Shown: positions 1-4,262, counted from the stretch's first letter. The stretch: 6,787 bases of DNA from an uncultured Phascolarctobacterium sp. (GCA_900554395.1 USHB01000081.1:1-6787), one strand, 5' to 3'. The notes: generated by a model not told the origin, from the letters alone. Translations and numbers: made by a program.

Positions 1-54
1 GCATACGATTTTATTTTTTCTAGTTTCCTGACTTGGAGTTGTTTTAAATTCCAT
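1..54 (-). CDS. 5' end of an unidentified gene, cut by the window edge
   Basis: Eighteen open codons run leftward off the window from an ATG at 54-52. The start is supported by AAGGAG at about 70-65 with suitable spacing. The visible peptide, starting MEFKTTPSQ, is too short to assign a family. The gene lies about 50 bp downstream of the Cro-like HTH gene on the same strand, so it is probably the second gene of the leftward (excision/replication) operon. A TATAAT (108-103) and a CTAG palindrome (87-102) lie just upstream, so it may have its own repressed promoter. In related elements this slot often holds an excisionase or a further small HTH protein, but nothing in the visible residues shows that. 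Confidence 0.5.
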   Translation of the reverse strand, partial: MEFKTTPSQETRKNKIVC

Positions 55-86
55 TTCTCACCACTCCTTTTGTTTGCTTGTGTTTT

Positions 87-102
87 ATCTAGTTTACTAG
101 AT
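87..102. promoter_or_regulatory. CTAG palindromic operator with overlapping -10
   Basis: ATCTAGTTTACTAGAT has perfect 7-bp arms around TT. It shares the core CTAGT-NN-ACTAG with the site at 324-337. On the minus strand it directly follows a TATAAT at 108-103, so it would cover the transcription start of a promoter for the leftward partial gene. No good -35 hexamer is visible for that promoter. Its likely ligand is one of the two HTH proteins of this region (inference). Confidence 0.6.
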
Positions 103-103
103 A

Positions 104-295
104 TTATAAGCACAATAAATCACTGACTTTGCATTTTAAAGCATTTGCCAATGATTCAAGTGTACCGATTTTCACTTCAACTTCTTCGCCATTCTCAATT
201 TTGACGATAGTTGCTCTAGTAACACTAGCCATTTGCGCCAATTTTTCTTGAGTTAATCCTCTTTTCTGGCGCATTGCTTTAAGATTATAAAGCAT
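104..295 (-). CDS. Small Cro/XRE-family HTH transcriptional regulator
   Basis: This 63-aa protein is essentially one Cro/CI-type helix-turn-helix domain. LTQEKLAQ (about 14-21) is helix 2, the turn and recognition helix follow at about 22-32, and KIENGEE leads into the usual C-terminal helices ending KVSDLLCL. Such stand-alone HTH proteins act as Cro-like antagonists of the lysogenic repressor or as autorepressors. The ATG at 295 is well supported: AAAGGTGGG (310-302) lies about 7 nt upstream, and a consensus promoter (TTGACA 355-350, 17-bp spacer, TATACT 332-327) precedes it. A perfect palindrome covers the -10. The gene is divergent from the ImmR-like repressor, which supports a switch role. 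The family call is firm; Cro-like rather than repressor function is inference. Confidence 0.85.
   Translation of the reverse strand: MLYNLKAMRQKRGLTQEKLAQMASVTRATIVKIENGEEVEVKIGTLESLANALKCKVSDLLCL
216..228. promoter_or_regulatory. Third CTAG inverted repeat, inside the HTH gene
   Basis: CTAGT-AAC-ACTAG has the same 5-bp arms as the sites at 87-102 and 324-337 but a 3-bp centre instead of 2. It lies in the codons for about residues 23-27 of the HTH protein. It could be a weaker intragenic operator, or a chance result of codon choice; the changed spacing lowers confidence. Confidence 0.3.
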
Positions 296-323
296 TATTT
301 TCCCACCTTTCTTTTTTGTTTAC

Positions 324-337
324 TCTAGTATACTAGA
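324..337. promoter_or_regulatory. CTAG palindromic operator over the leftward promoter
   Basis: TCTAGTATACTAGA is a perfect 14-bp palindrome. It overlaps the whole -10 hexamer (TATACT, 332-327) of the leftward promoter, so a bound protein would block RNA polymerase. It shares its CTAGT/ACTAG arms with the site at 87-102, which points to one regulator acting at both places, most simply the product of the 63-aa HTH gene (inference). Confidence 0.7.
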
Positions 338-355
338 TTTAATTATTGTTGTCAA
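327..355 (-). promoter_or_regulatory. Leftward sigma-A promoter for the small HTH gene
   Basis: On the minus strand TTGACA (355-350), a 17-bp spacer and TATACT (332-327) form a near-consensus housekeeping promoter. The transcript would start near 320, leaving a short leader with the AAAGGTGGG ribosome binding site. Its -35 is only 6 bp from the -35 of the rightward promoter. Confidence 0.85.
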
Positions 356-367
356 GTGCATTTGACA
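350..367. promoter_or_regulatory. Near-palindrome formed by the two divergent -35 boxes
   Basis: TGTCAA-GTGCAT-TTGACA reads almost the same on both strands, with only one mismatched pair across 18 bp. The two outer hexamers are the -35 boxes of the divergent promoters, so part of the symmetry is expected from promoter function alone. The TGCA centre extends it, so a regulator could bind here and control both promoters. Confidence 0.45.
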
Positions 368-390
368 TTTTTGCAATTGAAATGTATAAT
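362..390 (+). promoter_or_regulatory. Rightward sigma-A promoter of the immunity operon
   Basis: TTGACA (362-367), a 17-bp spacer and TATAAT (385-390) match consensus exactly. Transcription would begin near 397, giving a leader of under 20 nt that still holds AAGGA before the ATG at 414. It should drive the repressor, the ImmA-like protease and probably the cargo genes downstream. Confidence 0.88.
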
Positions 391-400
391 TGATTATACA
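383..400. promoter_or_regulatory. Perfect palindrome over the rightward -10 and start site
   Basis: TGTATAAT-TG-ATTATACA has perfect 8-bp arms and covers the -10 and likely transcription start of the rightward promoter. Its sequence differs from the CTAG sites, so it is probably read by a different protein. Autorepression by the 157-aa XRE repressor, or shut-off by the small HTH protein, are the obvious options. Confidence 0.65.
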
Positions 401-413
401 AGGATGTGATGCT

Positions 414-887
414 ATGAAAATTGGAGATTATGTAAAAAATTATAGACAAGAACACGGCTTATCTATGCAAGCGTTTGGCGATAAATGCGGTTTAAGTAGA
501 GCCTATATATCCATTTTAGAAAAAGGAATAAACCCAACCACCAATAAACCTTTTTCTCCAACATTAGAAACATTGAAAAAAATTGCTGATGTTACCAATA
601 CAGATTTAGATACTTTATTGAAAATGCTAGATGATAATCAAACCGTAGTAATTAACGCTCCCGACACCCCACTCACCCCACGCGACGAACGCCAAATTGC
701 CGCCGACCTTGAAAAAATGCTTGCTGATTTAGACAGTCAGAACACCATGGCTGCTATGGGCGGCACGGTAGAAGACGATGAGGACAGGGAGCTGCTGCGT
801 GCCAGCTTGCAGGCTACCATGCGCCTTGCCAAAAAGATTGCAAAGGAAAAATACACACCTAAAAAATATCGCCAAAATAAGGAATAG
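414..887 (+). CDS. XRE-family phage/ICE repressor (ImmR-like)
   Basis: This 157-aa protein has an N-terminal XRE helix-turn-helix (residues about 3-70, recognition region near 26-38, GLSRAYISILEKG) and a charged, probably helical C-terminal part (about 86-157). It likely holds the element in the integrated state by repressing the divergent genes. The start is the ATG at 414, with AAGGA at 400-404; an in-frame TTG at 390 lies inside the -10 and cannot be used by a transcript starting near 397. An ImmA-type protease follows after 3 nt, the pair known from ICEBs1, where ImmA cleaves ImmR to induce the element. Base composition changes sharply near codon 81: 35/120 G+C over 541-660 but 102/180 over 661-840. 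That suggests the DNA-binding half was exchanged as a module. Confidence 0.85.
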   Translation: MKIGDYVKNYRQEHGLSMQAFGDKCGLSRAYISILEKGINPTTNKPFSPTLETLKKIADVTNTDLDTLLKMLDDNQTVVINAPDTPLTPRDERQIAADLEKMLADLDSQNTMAAMGGTVEDDEDRELLRASLQATMRLAKKIAKEKYTPKKYRQNKE

Positions 888-890
888 AAT

Positions 891-1310
891 ATGGAAATAA
901 AAAGCATTGTTGAAAAACTAATGCGCAAGTACGATACCAACGACCCTTTTAAACTGGCCGCTTGCCTTAATATCGTTGTGCAGCGCGTCAGGCTTGGTAA
1001 TACCTGGGGTTATTATGTATGTTACCGACGGCTTAAATCCGTACATATAAACTACGATTTGCCGGAAGCATTGCATCGCTATACTTGCGCACACGAACTC
1101 GGCCACGCCGTTTTACATAAAGGCGTACCAACACCATTTTTAAAGCGACACACGCTATTTTCGGTTGAAAAAATCGAACGGCAGGCAAACACATTTGCCA
1201 TCGAACTGCTAATGCCTGACAGTCTATTGAAGGAATATGAAGGCTATCCAGTTAAAGATATTGCTTACATGGCAGGAATACCGGAAGGCATGGAACTGTT
1301 GAAAATATGA
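891..1310 (+). CDS. immA: ImmA/IrrE-family zinc metalloprotease (anti-repressor)
   Basis: This 139-aa protein carries the zinc-protease signature HELGH at residues 68-72 in CAHELGHAVLH. It is followed by the family's third-ligand block around E96 (ERQANTFAIELLMP). That order (HExxH, then ExxANxFAxxLLMP) is typical of ImmA/IrrE proteins; the length is at the short end of the family. ImmA cleaves its partner XRE repressor site-specifically, relieving repression after DNA damage or cell signalling. The gene starts 3 nt after the repressor stop, with AAGGA (879-883) overlapping the end of that gene, so the two are probably translationally coupled. The C-terminus (AGIPEGMELLKI) looks complete. The substrate is inferred from context. 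Confidence 0.9.
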   Translation: MEIKSIVEKLMRKYDTNDPFKLAACLNIVVQRVRLGNTWGYYVCYRRLKSVHINYDLPEALHRYTCAHELGHAVLHKGVPTPFLKRHTLFSVEKIERQANTFAIELLMPDSLLKEYEGYPVKDIAYMAGIPEGMELLKI

Positions 1311-1323
1311 AAGGAAAATTATT

Positions 1324-2379
1324 ATGTCAAAAGATTTAACAAATTCTCAAATAGATAGACAGAATATATTAAATAATGAAATAGCGTTAAAGGAATTTTA
1401 TAATAGTTTTAGATTACCAGGAATATTGTTTGATGGTGAATACCGCTATACAAAAGAAATGCTTGCTAATTTTTTTGAAATAGATATTAGAACTATAGAA
1501 AGATATATAAATTCTAATTTAGATGAATTTAAAACAAATGGCTATGAAATTATCAAAGGAACAAAGTTAAAAAACTTCAGAACAGCACTAGCTTCTCAGC
1601 ATGTTCCCGACATTAATGTCGGGAACATCAGTGATAGAACACCTCAATTATCTATTTTTAATTTTAAATCTTTTATAAATTTAGCTATGTTACTTGTAGA
1701 AAGTCAAAATGCACGAATATTAAGGCAAGGAATTTTAGACATAGTTCTTGACTTTGTTAATAAAAAAACAGGTGGTTCTACTAAATACATCAATCAAAGA
1801 GACCAAAGTTTCATATCTGCATTTTTTCAAAATGAAAATTATCGTAAAGAATTTACAGATGCATTAAAAAACTATGTTGAAATGGGTAACGGTAAATATC
1901 CTTTTTTCACTGATAAAATTTATCAAAGTATTTTTAAAGAACAGGAAATTCAAAAATTAAGAGAAATTTTACTTGATGAATATCGCCAAATACTCAATCT
2001 TTCTACAAAAGATAAAATTAGAAAAACATTATATTCTGAAATATTAGACTTGGTATCATCATACGAATGTGGTTTAGCATCTGAAATAAAAAAAGCTTCA
2101 AAAATTAGAGGCAGAAAATTAAACACATATGAAGTTCAAAAAATCTTTCATGACTTTGAAAATTTACCACATTGGAAACCTTTACTTGTCAGTGCACGAA
2201 ATAAAATGGCCAGCAGAGATTTAGCTTTACGTGATGTACTTCATCAACAACTTGAAGATTATTTAACACCTTTGTCTAAATCAGAATACGATAAATTTTT
2301 AGGATCAAAATCTGACGAACTCGAAAAATTAATGCAAGAAAACCAAGATGTTTTAAAAAGGTTAAGAGATAGAGAATGA
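1324..2379 (+). CDS. Putative DNA-binding protein partnered with a Doc-type toxin (candidate antitoxin)
   Basis: This 351-aa protein has an N-terminal HTH-like segment (about 40-85, with RYTKEMLANFFEIDIRTIER), then a larger helical domain that includes LSIFNFKSFINLAMLL (109-124) and TGGSTKYINQRD (149-160). The C-terminus is charged and helical. The overall look recalls long DNA-binding proteins related to the RhuM type that sit next to death-on-curing toxins; no Phd-like antitoxin is present. AAAGGA (1310-1315) lies 8 nt before the ATG, and its stop overlaps the Fic start (ATGA), implying coupled translation. An antitoxin and autoregulator role is inferred from this. No class I Fic-inhibitory motif ([S/T]xxxE[G/N]) is seen. 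The gene is very AT-rich (16/60 G+C over 1381-1440) compared with immA, and contains a 28-bp perfect palindrome at codons 93-102. Confidence 0.65.
   Translation: MSKDLTNSQIDRQNILNNEIALKEFYNSFRLPGILFDGEYRYTKEMLANFFEIDIRTIERYINSNLDEFKTNGYEIIKGTKLKNFRTALASQHVPDINVGNISDRTPQLSIFNFKSFINLAMLLVESQNARILRQGILDIVLDFVNKKTGGSTKYINQRDQSFISAFFQNENYRKEFTDALKNYVEMGNGKYPFFTDKIYQSIFKEQEIQKLREILLDEYRQILNLSTKDKIRKTLYSEILDLVSSYECGLASEIKKASKIRGRKLNTYEVQKIFHDFENLPHWKPLLVSARNKMASRDLALRDVLHQQLEDYLTPLSKSEYDKFLGSKSDELEKLMQENQDVLKRLRDRE
1601..1628. repeat. 28-bp perfect palindrome inside the putative antitoxin gene
   Basis: The left arm ATGTTCCCGACATT is followed at once by its exact reverse complement. As RNA this folds into a 12-bp stem with a TTAA loop, far more GC-rich than the surrounding gene. 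It encodes residues 93-102, in what appears to be the linker between the HTH segment and the main domain. It could be an intragenic operator, an RNA processing or pausing site, or a cruciform. Confidence 0.9.
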
Positions 2380-2837
2380 TTACAGAAAATTTTAAATATA
2401 TATCTTTAGATGATGCTATCGTAATTCATAAAAAAACTATTGAACATAGCGGGGGCGGGAGTCATATACTACTAAATCCTGGTCAATTAGAAAGCATATT
2501 AGAACATATAAAAGATGATAGTTACTATCCTACTTTTCCTCAAAAGCTAACACATTTATTTTTTGGCGTTTGTAAATTTCATTGTTTTACAGATGGAAAT
2601 AAACGTTTAGCTATTACCCTATCAACACAGTTCTTACTTATTAATGGATTTCTATCTGTAGCCCAAACTTTCATAAGAGAAACTGAAAATATTAGTTATC
2701 ATGTAGCAGCTAATCATATTGATAAAAATTTCCTAGAAGAAATTTTAACAGCAATGGTTTCATATAATTTTGAAAACAATGAATCACTTAAATTACGATT
2801 AGCTATAGCTGAATCGCAAGAAGAAAATTTTTATTAA
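2376..2837 (+). CDS. Doc-type Fic-domain toxin (death-on-curing family)
   Basis: This 153-aa protein has the Fic/Doc core. The signature HCFTDGNKR lies at residues 69-77, with catalytic-loop H69, D73, N75, K76 and R77. It has the Doc form NKR rather than the GNGR of AMP-transferring Fic proteins; P1 Doc with this loop phosphorylates and inactivates EF-Tu. The N-terminus also fits Doc relatives: SLDDAIVIHKKTIEHSGGG, then a NPGQLESIL helix and YPTFPQKLTHLFFG. At 153 aa it is somewhat longer than P1 Doc (126 aa). It overlaps the preceding gene by ATGA, so the two are expressed as a pair, and the AT-rich composition matches that partner. A kinase-type toxin is inferred from the motif; anti-phage or stability function is inferred from position. 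Confidence 0.85.
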   Translation: MITENFKYISLDDAIVIHKKTIEHSGGGSHILLNPGQLESILEHIKDDSYYPTFPQKLTHLFFGVCKFHCFTDGNKRLAITLSTQFLLINGFLSVAQTFIRETENISYHVAANHIDKNFLEEILTAMVSYNFENNESLKLRLAIAESQEENFY

Positions 2838-2871
2838 AAAAATCCCCCGGCGCTACCAACACCGAGGGATT
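2836..2871 (-). terminator. Intrinsic terminator facing leftward (end of candidate small RNA)
   Basis: On the minus strand AATCCC-t-CGG pairs with CCG-g-GGGATT (one mismatch), followed by a run of seven T (2842-2836, two in the stem). The plus strand lacks a T-run after the hairpin, so this terminates leftward transcripts only. It ends at the stop codon of the rightward toxin gene, so its natural client should be a leftward RNA starting in 2872-2990. Confidence 0.7.
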
Positions 2872-2937
2872 ATGCAGGCAATGCTACCAACATTAACCTG
2901 CGAATATAACAACACCACTACCACGCAGAGCTGTTAT
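2836..2937 (-). ncRNA. Candidate cis-antisense small RNA with twin identical hairpin loops
   Basis: A minus-strand promoter (extended -10, see 2944-2972) should start an RNA near 2937. It would end at the intrinsic terminator at 2836-2871, giving about 100 nt with no convincing reading frame. It contains two stem-loops (2874-2901 and 2841-2871). Each shows the same 7-nt loop, UUGGUAG in the RNA, closed by a G-C pair; a third UGGUAG lies near the 5' end (2923-2918). UUGG fits the YUNR U-turn found in loops of plasmid antisense RNAs. Its 5' end is complementary to the antiterminator arm of the opposing leader (2925-2933), so it could drive premature termination of recombinase mRNA. Everything except the sequence elements is inference. 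Confidence 0.5.
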
Positions 2938-2970
2938 TAAATAATTATATCATTTTTTAATCAGCTCTGC
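2925..2970 (+). promoter_or_regulatory. Antiterminator stem of a recombinase leader
   Basis: GCAGAGCTG (2925-2933) is perfectly complementary to CAGCTCTGC (2962-2970). The right arm is also the left arm of the terminator at 2961-2989, so the two structures cannot form together. If the first stem forms, the terminator is prevented. The left arm is exactly what the candidate antisense RNA would cover. Confidence 0.55.
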
Positions 2971-2972
2971 AA
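2944..2972 (-). promoter_or_regulatory. Minus-strand promoter with extended -10
   Basis: TGATATAAT (2952-2944) is an extended -10 (TGn-TATAAT). A weak -35, TTGCAG (2972-2967), lies 17 bp upstream. Transcription would start near 2937 and run into the candidate small RNA. Confidence 0.5.
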
Positions 2973-2989
2973 AAAGGAGCTGATTTTTT
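2961..2989 (+). terminator. Attenuator terminator ending at the recombinase ATG
   Basis: TCAGCTC (2961-2967) and GAGCTGA (2977-2983) form a 7-bp stem with a 9-nt loop, followed by six T (2984-2989) directly before the ATG at 2990. The right side of the hairpin contains the AAGGAG ribosome binding site (2974-2979), so the same fold both ends transcription and hides the start site. It overlaps the antiterminator stem 2925-2970. No other rightward terminator is seen after the toxin gene, so it would also limit read-through from the immunity operon. Confidence 0.7.
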
Positions 2990-3064
2990 ATGCCACAAGC
3001 AGTTATCTACGCCCGTTATTCGTCCGGACATCAAAGAGAATGGCGAAGGCACTATTTATTTTGA
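2990..3064 (+). pseudogene. Remnant: first 17 codons of a large serine recombinase
   Basis: From the ATG at 2990 (AAGGAG at 2974-2979) the frame reads MPQAVIYARYSSGHQRE. This matches the start of large serine recombinases, where ARYSS supplies the catalytic serine. After codon 17 the match stops: seven unrelated residues follow and a TGA closes the frame at 3062-3064. None of the rest of a serine recombinase is present in the window. The following DNA instead codes, in another frame, for the N-terminal domain of the tyrosine integrase. The join falls near 3030-3041 where both ancestral genes could share a string like AAAGAGAA. It looks like a microhomology-mediated fusion that brought a recombinase leader and start site next to int. 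Confidence 0.7.
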
Positions 3065-3200
3065 CAAAAGCCGCAATAAATATTGTGCGGAAATTTTTGA
3101 CCCAGAAGGAAACCGTCTAAAAGACAGATTTGGCACACGCGAGGAAGCTAAATCGTGGCTGGATGAATTAAAAGCACAATTCAAACGGAATGAATATGTT
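3030..3200 (+). other. AP2-like N-terminal domain of the integrase without a start codon
   Basis: The frame of the integrase stays open upstream of its first usable start back to a stop at 2958. From 3030 it encodes NGEGTIYFDKSRNKY, then AEIFDPEGNRLKDRFGTREE and EAKSWLDELK. This is a typical AP2-like arm-type DNA-binding domain of Tn916/phage-like integrases. No ATG, GTG or TTG occurs in this frame between 2961 and 3201. The codon at 3030 is ATC followed by AAA-GAG-AAT, so an ancestral ATG-AAA-GAG start may have been replaced at the recombinase fusion. Translation would need a non-standard start, a +1 shift from the remnant frame, or it does not happen. Confidence 0.75.
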
Positions 3201-4151
3201 GTGCCAAATGATATTACCCTTAGCCAATGGATTATTAAATGGCTTAAAACTTATAAGACTGAAATACGCGATAAAACCAAACTGCAATACCTTTGGGCTT
3301 TTGCGCACATTGAACCCATTGCCAATATGCCATTGCAGGATAAAAACGCACATGTTATTGTGCAGGAGTTTTTAAACGGTCTTGCTGATAAATTAGCGCC
3401 CAACAGCCGTTGGAAAGTTTATCAGTTGATAGAAGCCGCGGTAAAAAAAGCTAACCAGCTACAGCTTGTTAGCAAAAATTTTATGGAACTTGTTGAAGCG
3501 CCTAAGCGAGAACAACAGGAAATTGAAATTTTTACTGCTGCCGAGATGTCAGCTATTTTTGCATATTTACAAGCGCCTGATACACCGGAAGTCCTTTCCC
3601 GTCATTATCAATTAATGATGCTTTACGCAACTACCGGTGCCCGATCCGGTGAGCTGTTAGCCCTAAAATGGCGAAACGTAAATTTTGCTGAGGAAAAAAT
3701 CAAAATAGAATCAACCATTTTAGCTTTGCCGAAAGTCGGTATCGTCGAAGCTCCGCCAAAAACAAAAGCCGGCATTCGTGAAATTACAATACCGGCGCAA
3801 ATGTGCGAAATTTTAAAAACTTTACGTGGTAGCGGTAAAATTATGTACATGTGCCAGCCTGATGATTATGTTTTCCATACCATACACGGCACAGCATTTT
3901 TCCAATCCAATATCAGACGCGACTGGAAAAAAATACTTGCCGGTGCAGCCGTGGAATATAAATGCCTCAAAACATGGCGGCATACTCATGCAACGCAACT
4001 GCTTGCCAAAGGCGTACCACTCTTAGAGGTATCAAAACGCCTTGGTCACAGCAAGCCATCGCATACATTAAACCTTTACGGCCATGCTATACCAGATTTT
4101 GATAAAGATATAGCATTTAAAGTTGCGGAAATTTACGGCATTGCAATATAA
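3201..4151 (+). CDS. int: Tyrosine integrase, N-terminally shortened as it stands
   Basis: From the first usable start (GTG at 3201) the protein is 316 aa; with the upstream AP2-like domain it would be about 373 aa, the usual size. It has a SAM-like core-binding domain (about 5-100) and a catalytic domain (about 108-316) with R148 in TTGARSGELLALKW, K187 or K189 in the beta-hairpin, R260 in TWRHTHATQLL, H283 in RLGHS and the nucleophile Y293 in LNLYGHAIPD. The HxxR box reads K257-T-W-R260, so its histidine is a lysine. It should catalyse integration and excision at the adjacent tRNA-Lys gene. No good ribosome binding site precedes the GTG, and the start appears lost in the fusion at 3030-3041, so the gene may be inactive or expressed unusually. 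A rightward terminator follows at 4164-4192. Confidence 0.85.
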   Translation: MPNDITLSQWIIKWLKTYKTEIRDKTKLQYLWAFAHIEPIANMPLQDKNAHVIVQEFLNGLADKLAPNSRWKVYQLIEAAVKKANQLQLVSKNFMELVEAPKREQQEIEIFTAAEMSAIFAYLQAPDTPEVLSRHYQLMMLYATTGARSGELLALKWRNVNFAEEKIKIESTILALPKVGIVEAPPKTKAGIREITIPAQMCEILKTLRGSGKIMYMCQPDDYVFHTIHGTAFFQSNIRRDWKKILAGAAVEYKCLKTWRHTHATQLLAKGVPLLEVSKRLGHSKPSHTLNLYGHAIPDFDKDIAFKVAEIYGIAI

Positions 4152-4163
4152 CTATATAAAATT

Positions 4164-4192
4164 AAGCTGGTGTTTTTACGCCAGCTTTTTTA
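4164..4192 (+). terminator. Intrinsic terminator of the integrase gene
   Basis: AAGCTGG (4164-4170) pairs with CCAGCTT (4181-4187), extended by a T-G and a G-C pair around a TTTTTA loop. Six T follow (4186-4191), then a second T-rich stretch. It lies 12 bp after the integrase stop and insulates int from the tRNA region. Confidence 0.85.
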
Positions 4193-4215
4193 TTTTTGCT
4201 CTCAACTGCTCCCAC

Positions 4216-4248
4216 GTTGTCCCCAGTACACGCTGATTGGTTGTCCCC
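4216..4248. repeat. Two direct repeats of GTTGTCCCC near the attachment site
   Basis: GTTGTCCCC occurs at 4216-4224 and 4240-4248, 24 bp apart start to start and 58-90 bp from the tRNA end. Short direct repeats beside the core site are what AP2-type integrase domains bind (arm sites). This role is inferred from position and periodicity only. Confidence 0.4.
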
Positions 4249-4262
4249 CTTAAAAACACAAA

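Noticed and set aside
390..413. TTG at 390 as an upstream start for the ImmR-like repressor
   Set aside because: It lies at the last base of the -10 hexamer, upstream of the expected transcription start, and has no ribosome binding site; ATG at 414 has AAGGA at a good distance.
737..1106. Leftward open frames opposite the ImmR and immA genes
   Set aside because: They lack ribosome binding sites and recognisable domains, and they oppose a firm ImmR-ImmA pair.
1324..2379. Class I Fic inhibitory motif in the candidate antitoxin
   Set aside because: I looked for [S/T]xxxE[G/N] and found only partial matches such as SNLDEF, so inhibition by this known mechanism is not supported.
2838..2901. Rightward terminator after the Doc-type toxin gene
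   Set aside because: Both hairpins lack a following T-run on the plus strand; the T-run of the first is on the minus-strand side, so it works leftward only.
2841..2923. CRISPR-like or type III antitoxin repeat array (three CTACCA repeats about 31-34 bp apart)
   Set aside because: The shared segments are only 6-10 bp, two of them are hairpin loops, and there are no cas genes or a type III toxin gene; a structured RNA explains them better.
2837..3200. Insertion sequence as the cause of the recombinase-integrase join
   Set aside because: No terminal inverted repeats, target-site duplication or transposase were found; a microhomology fusion fits better.
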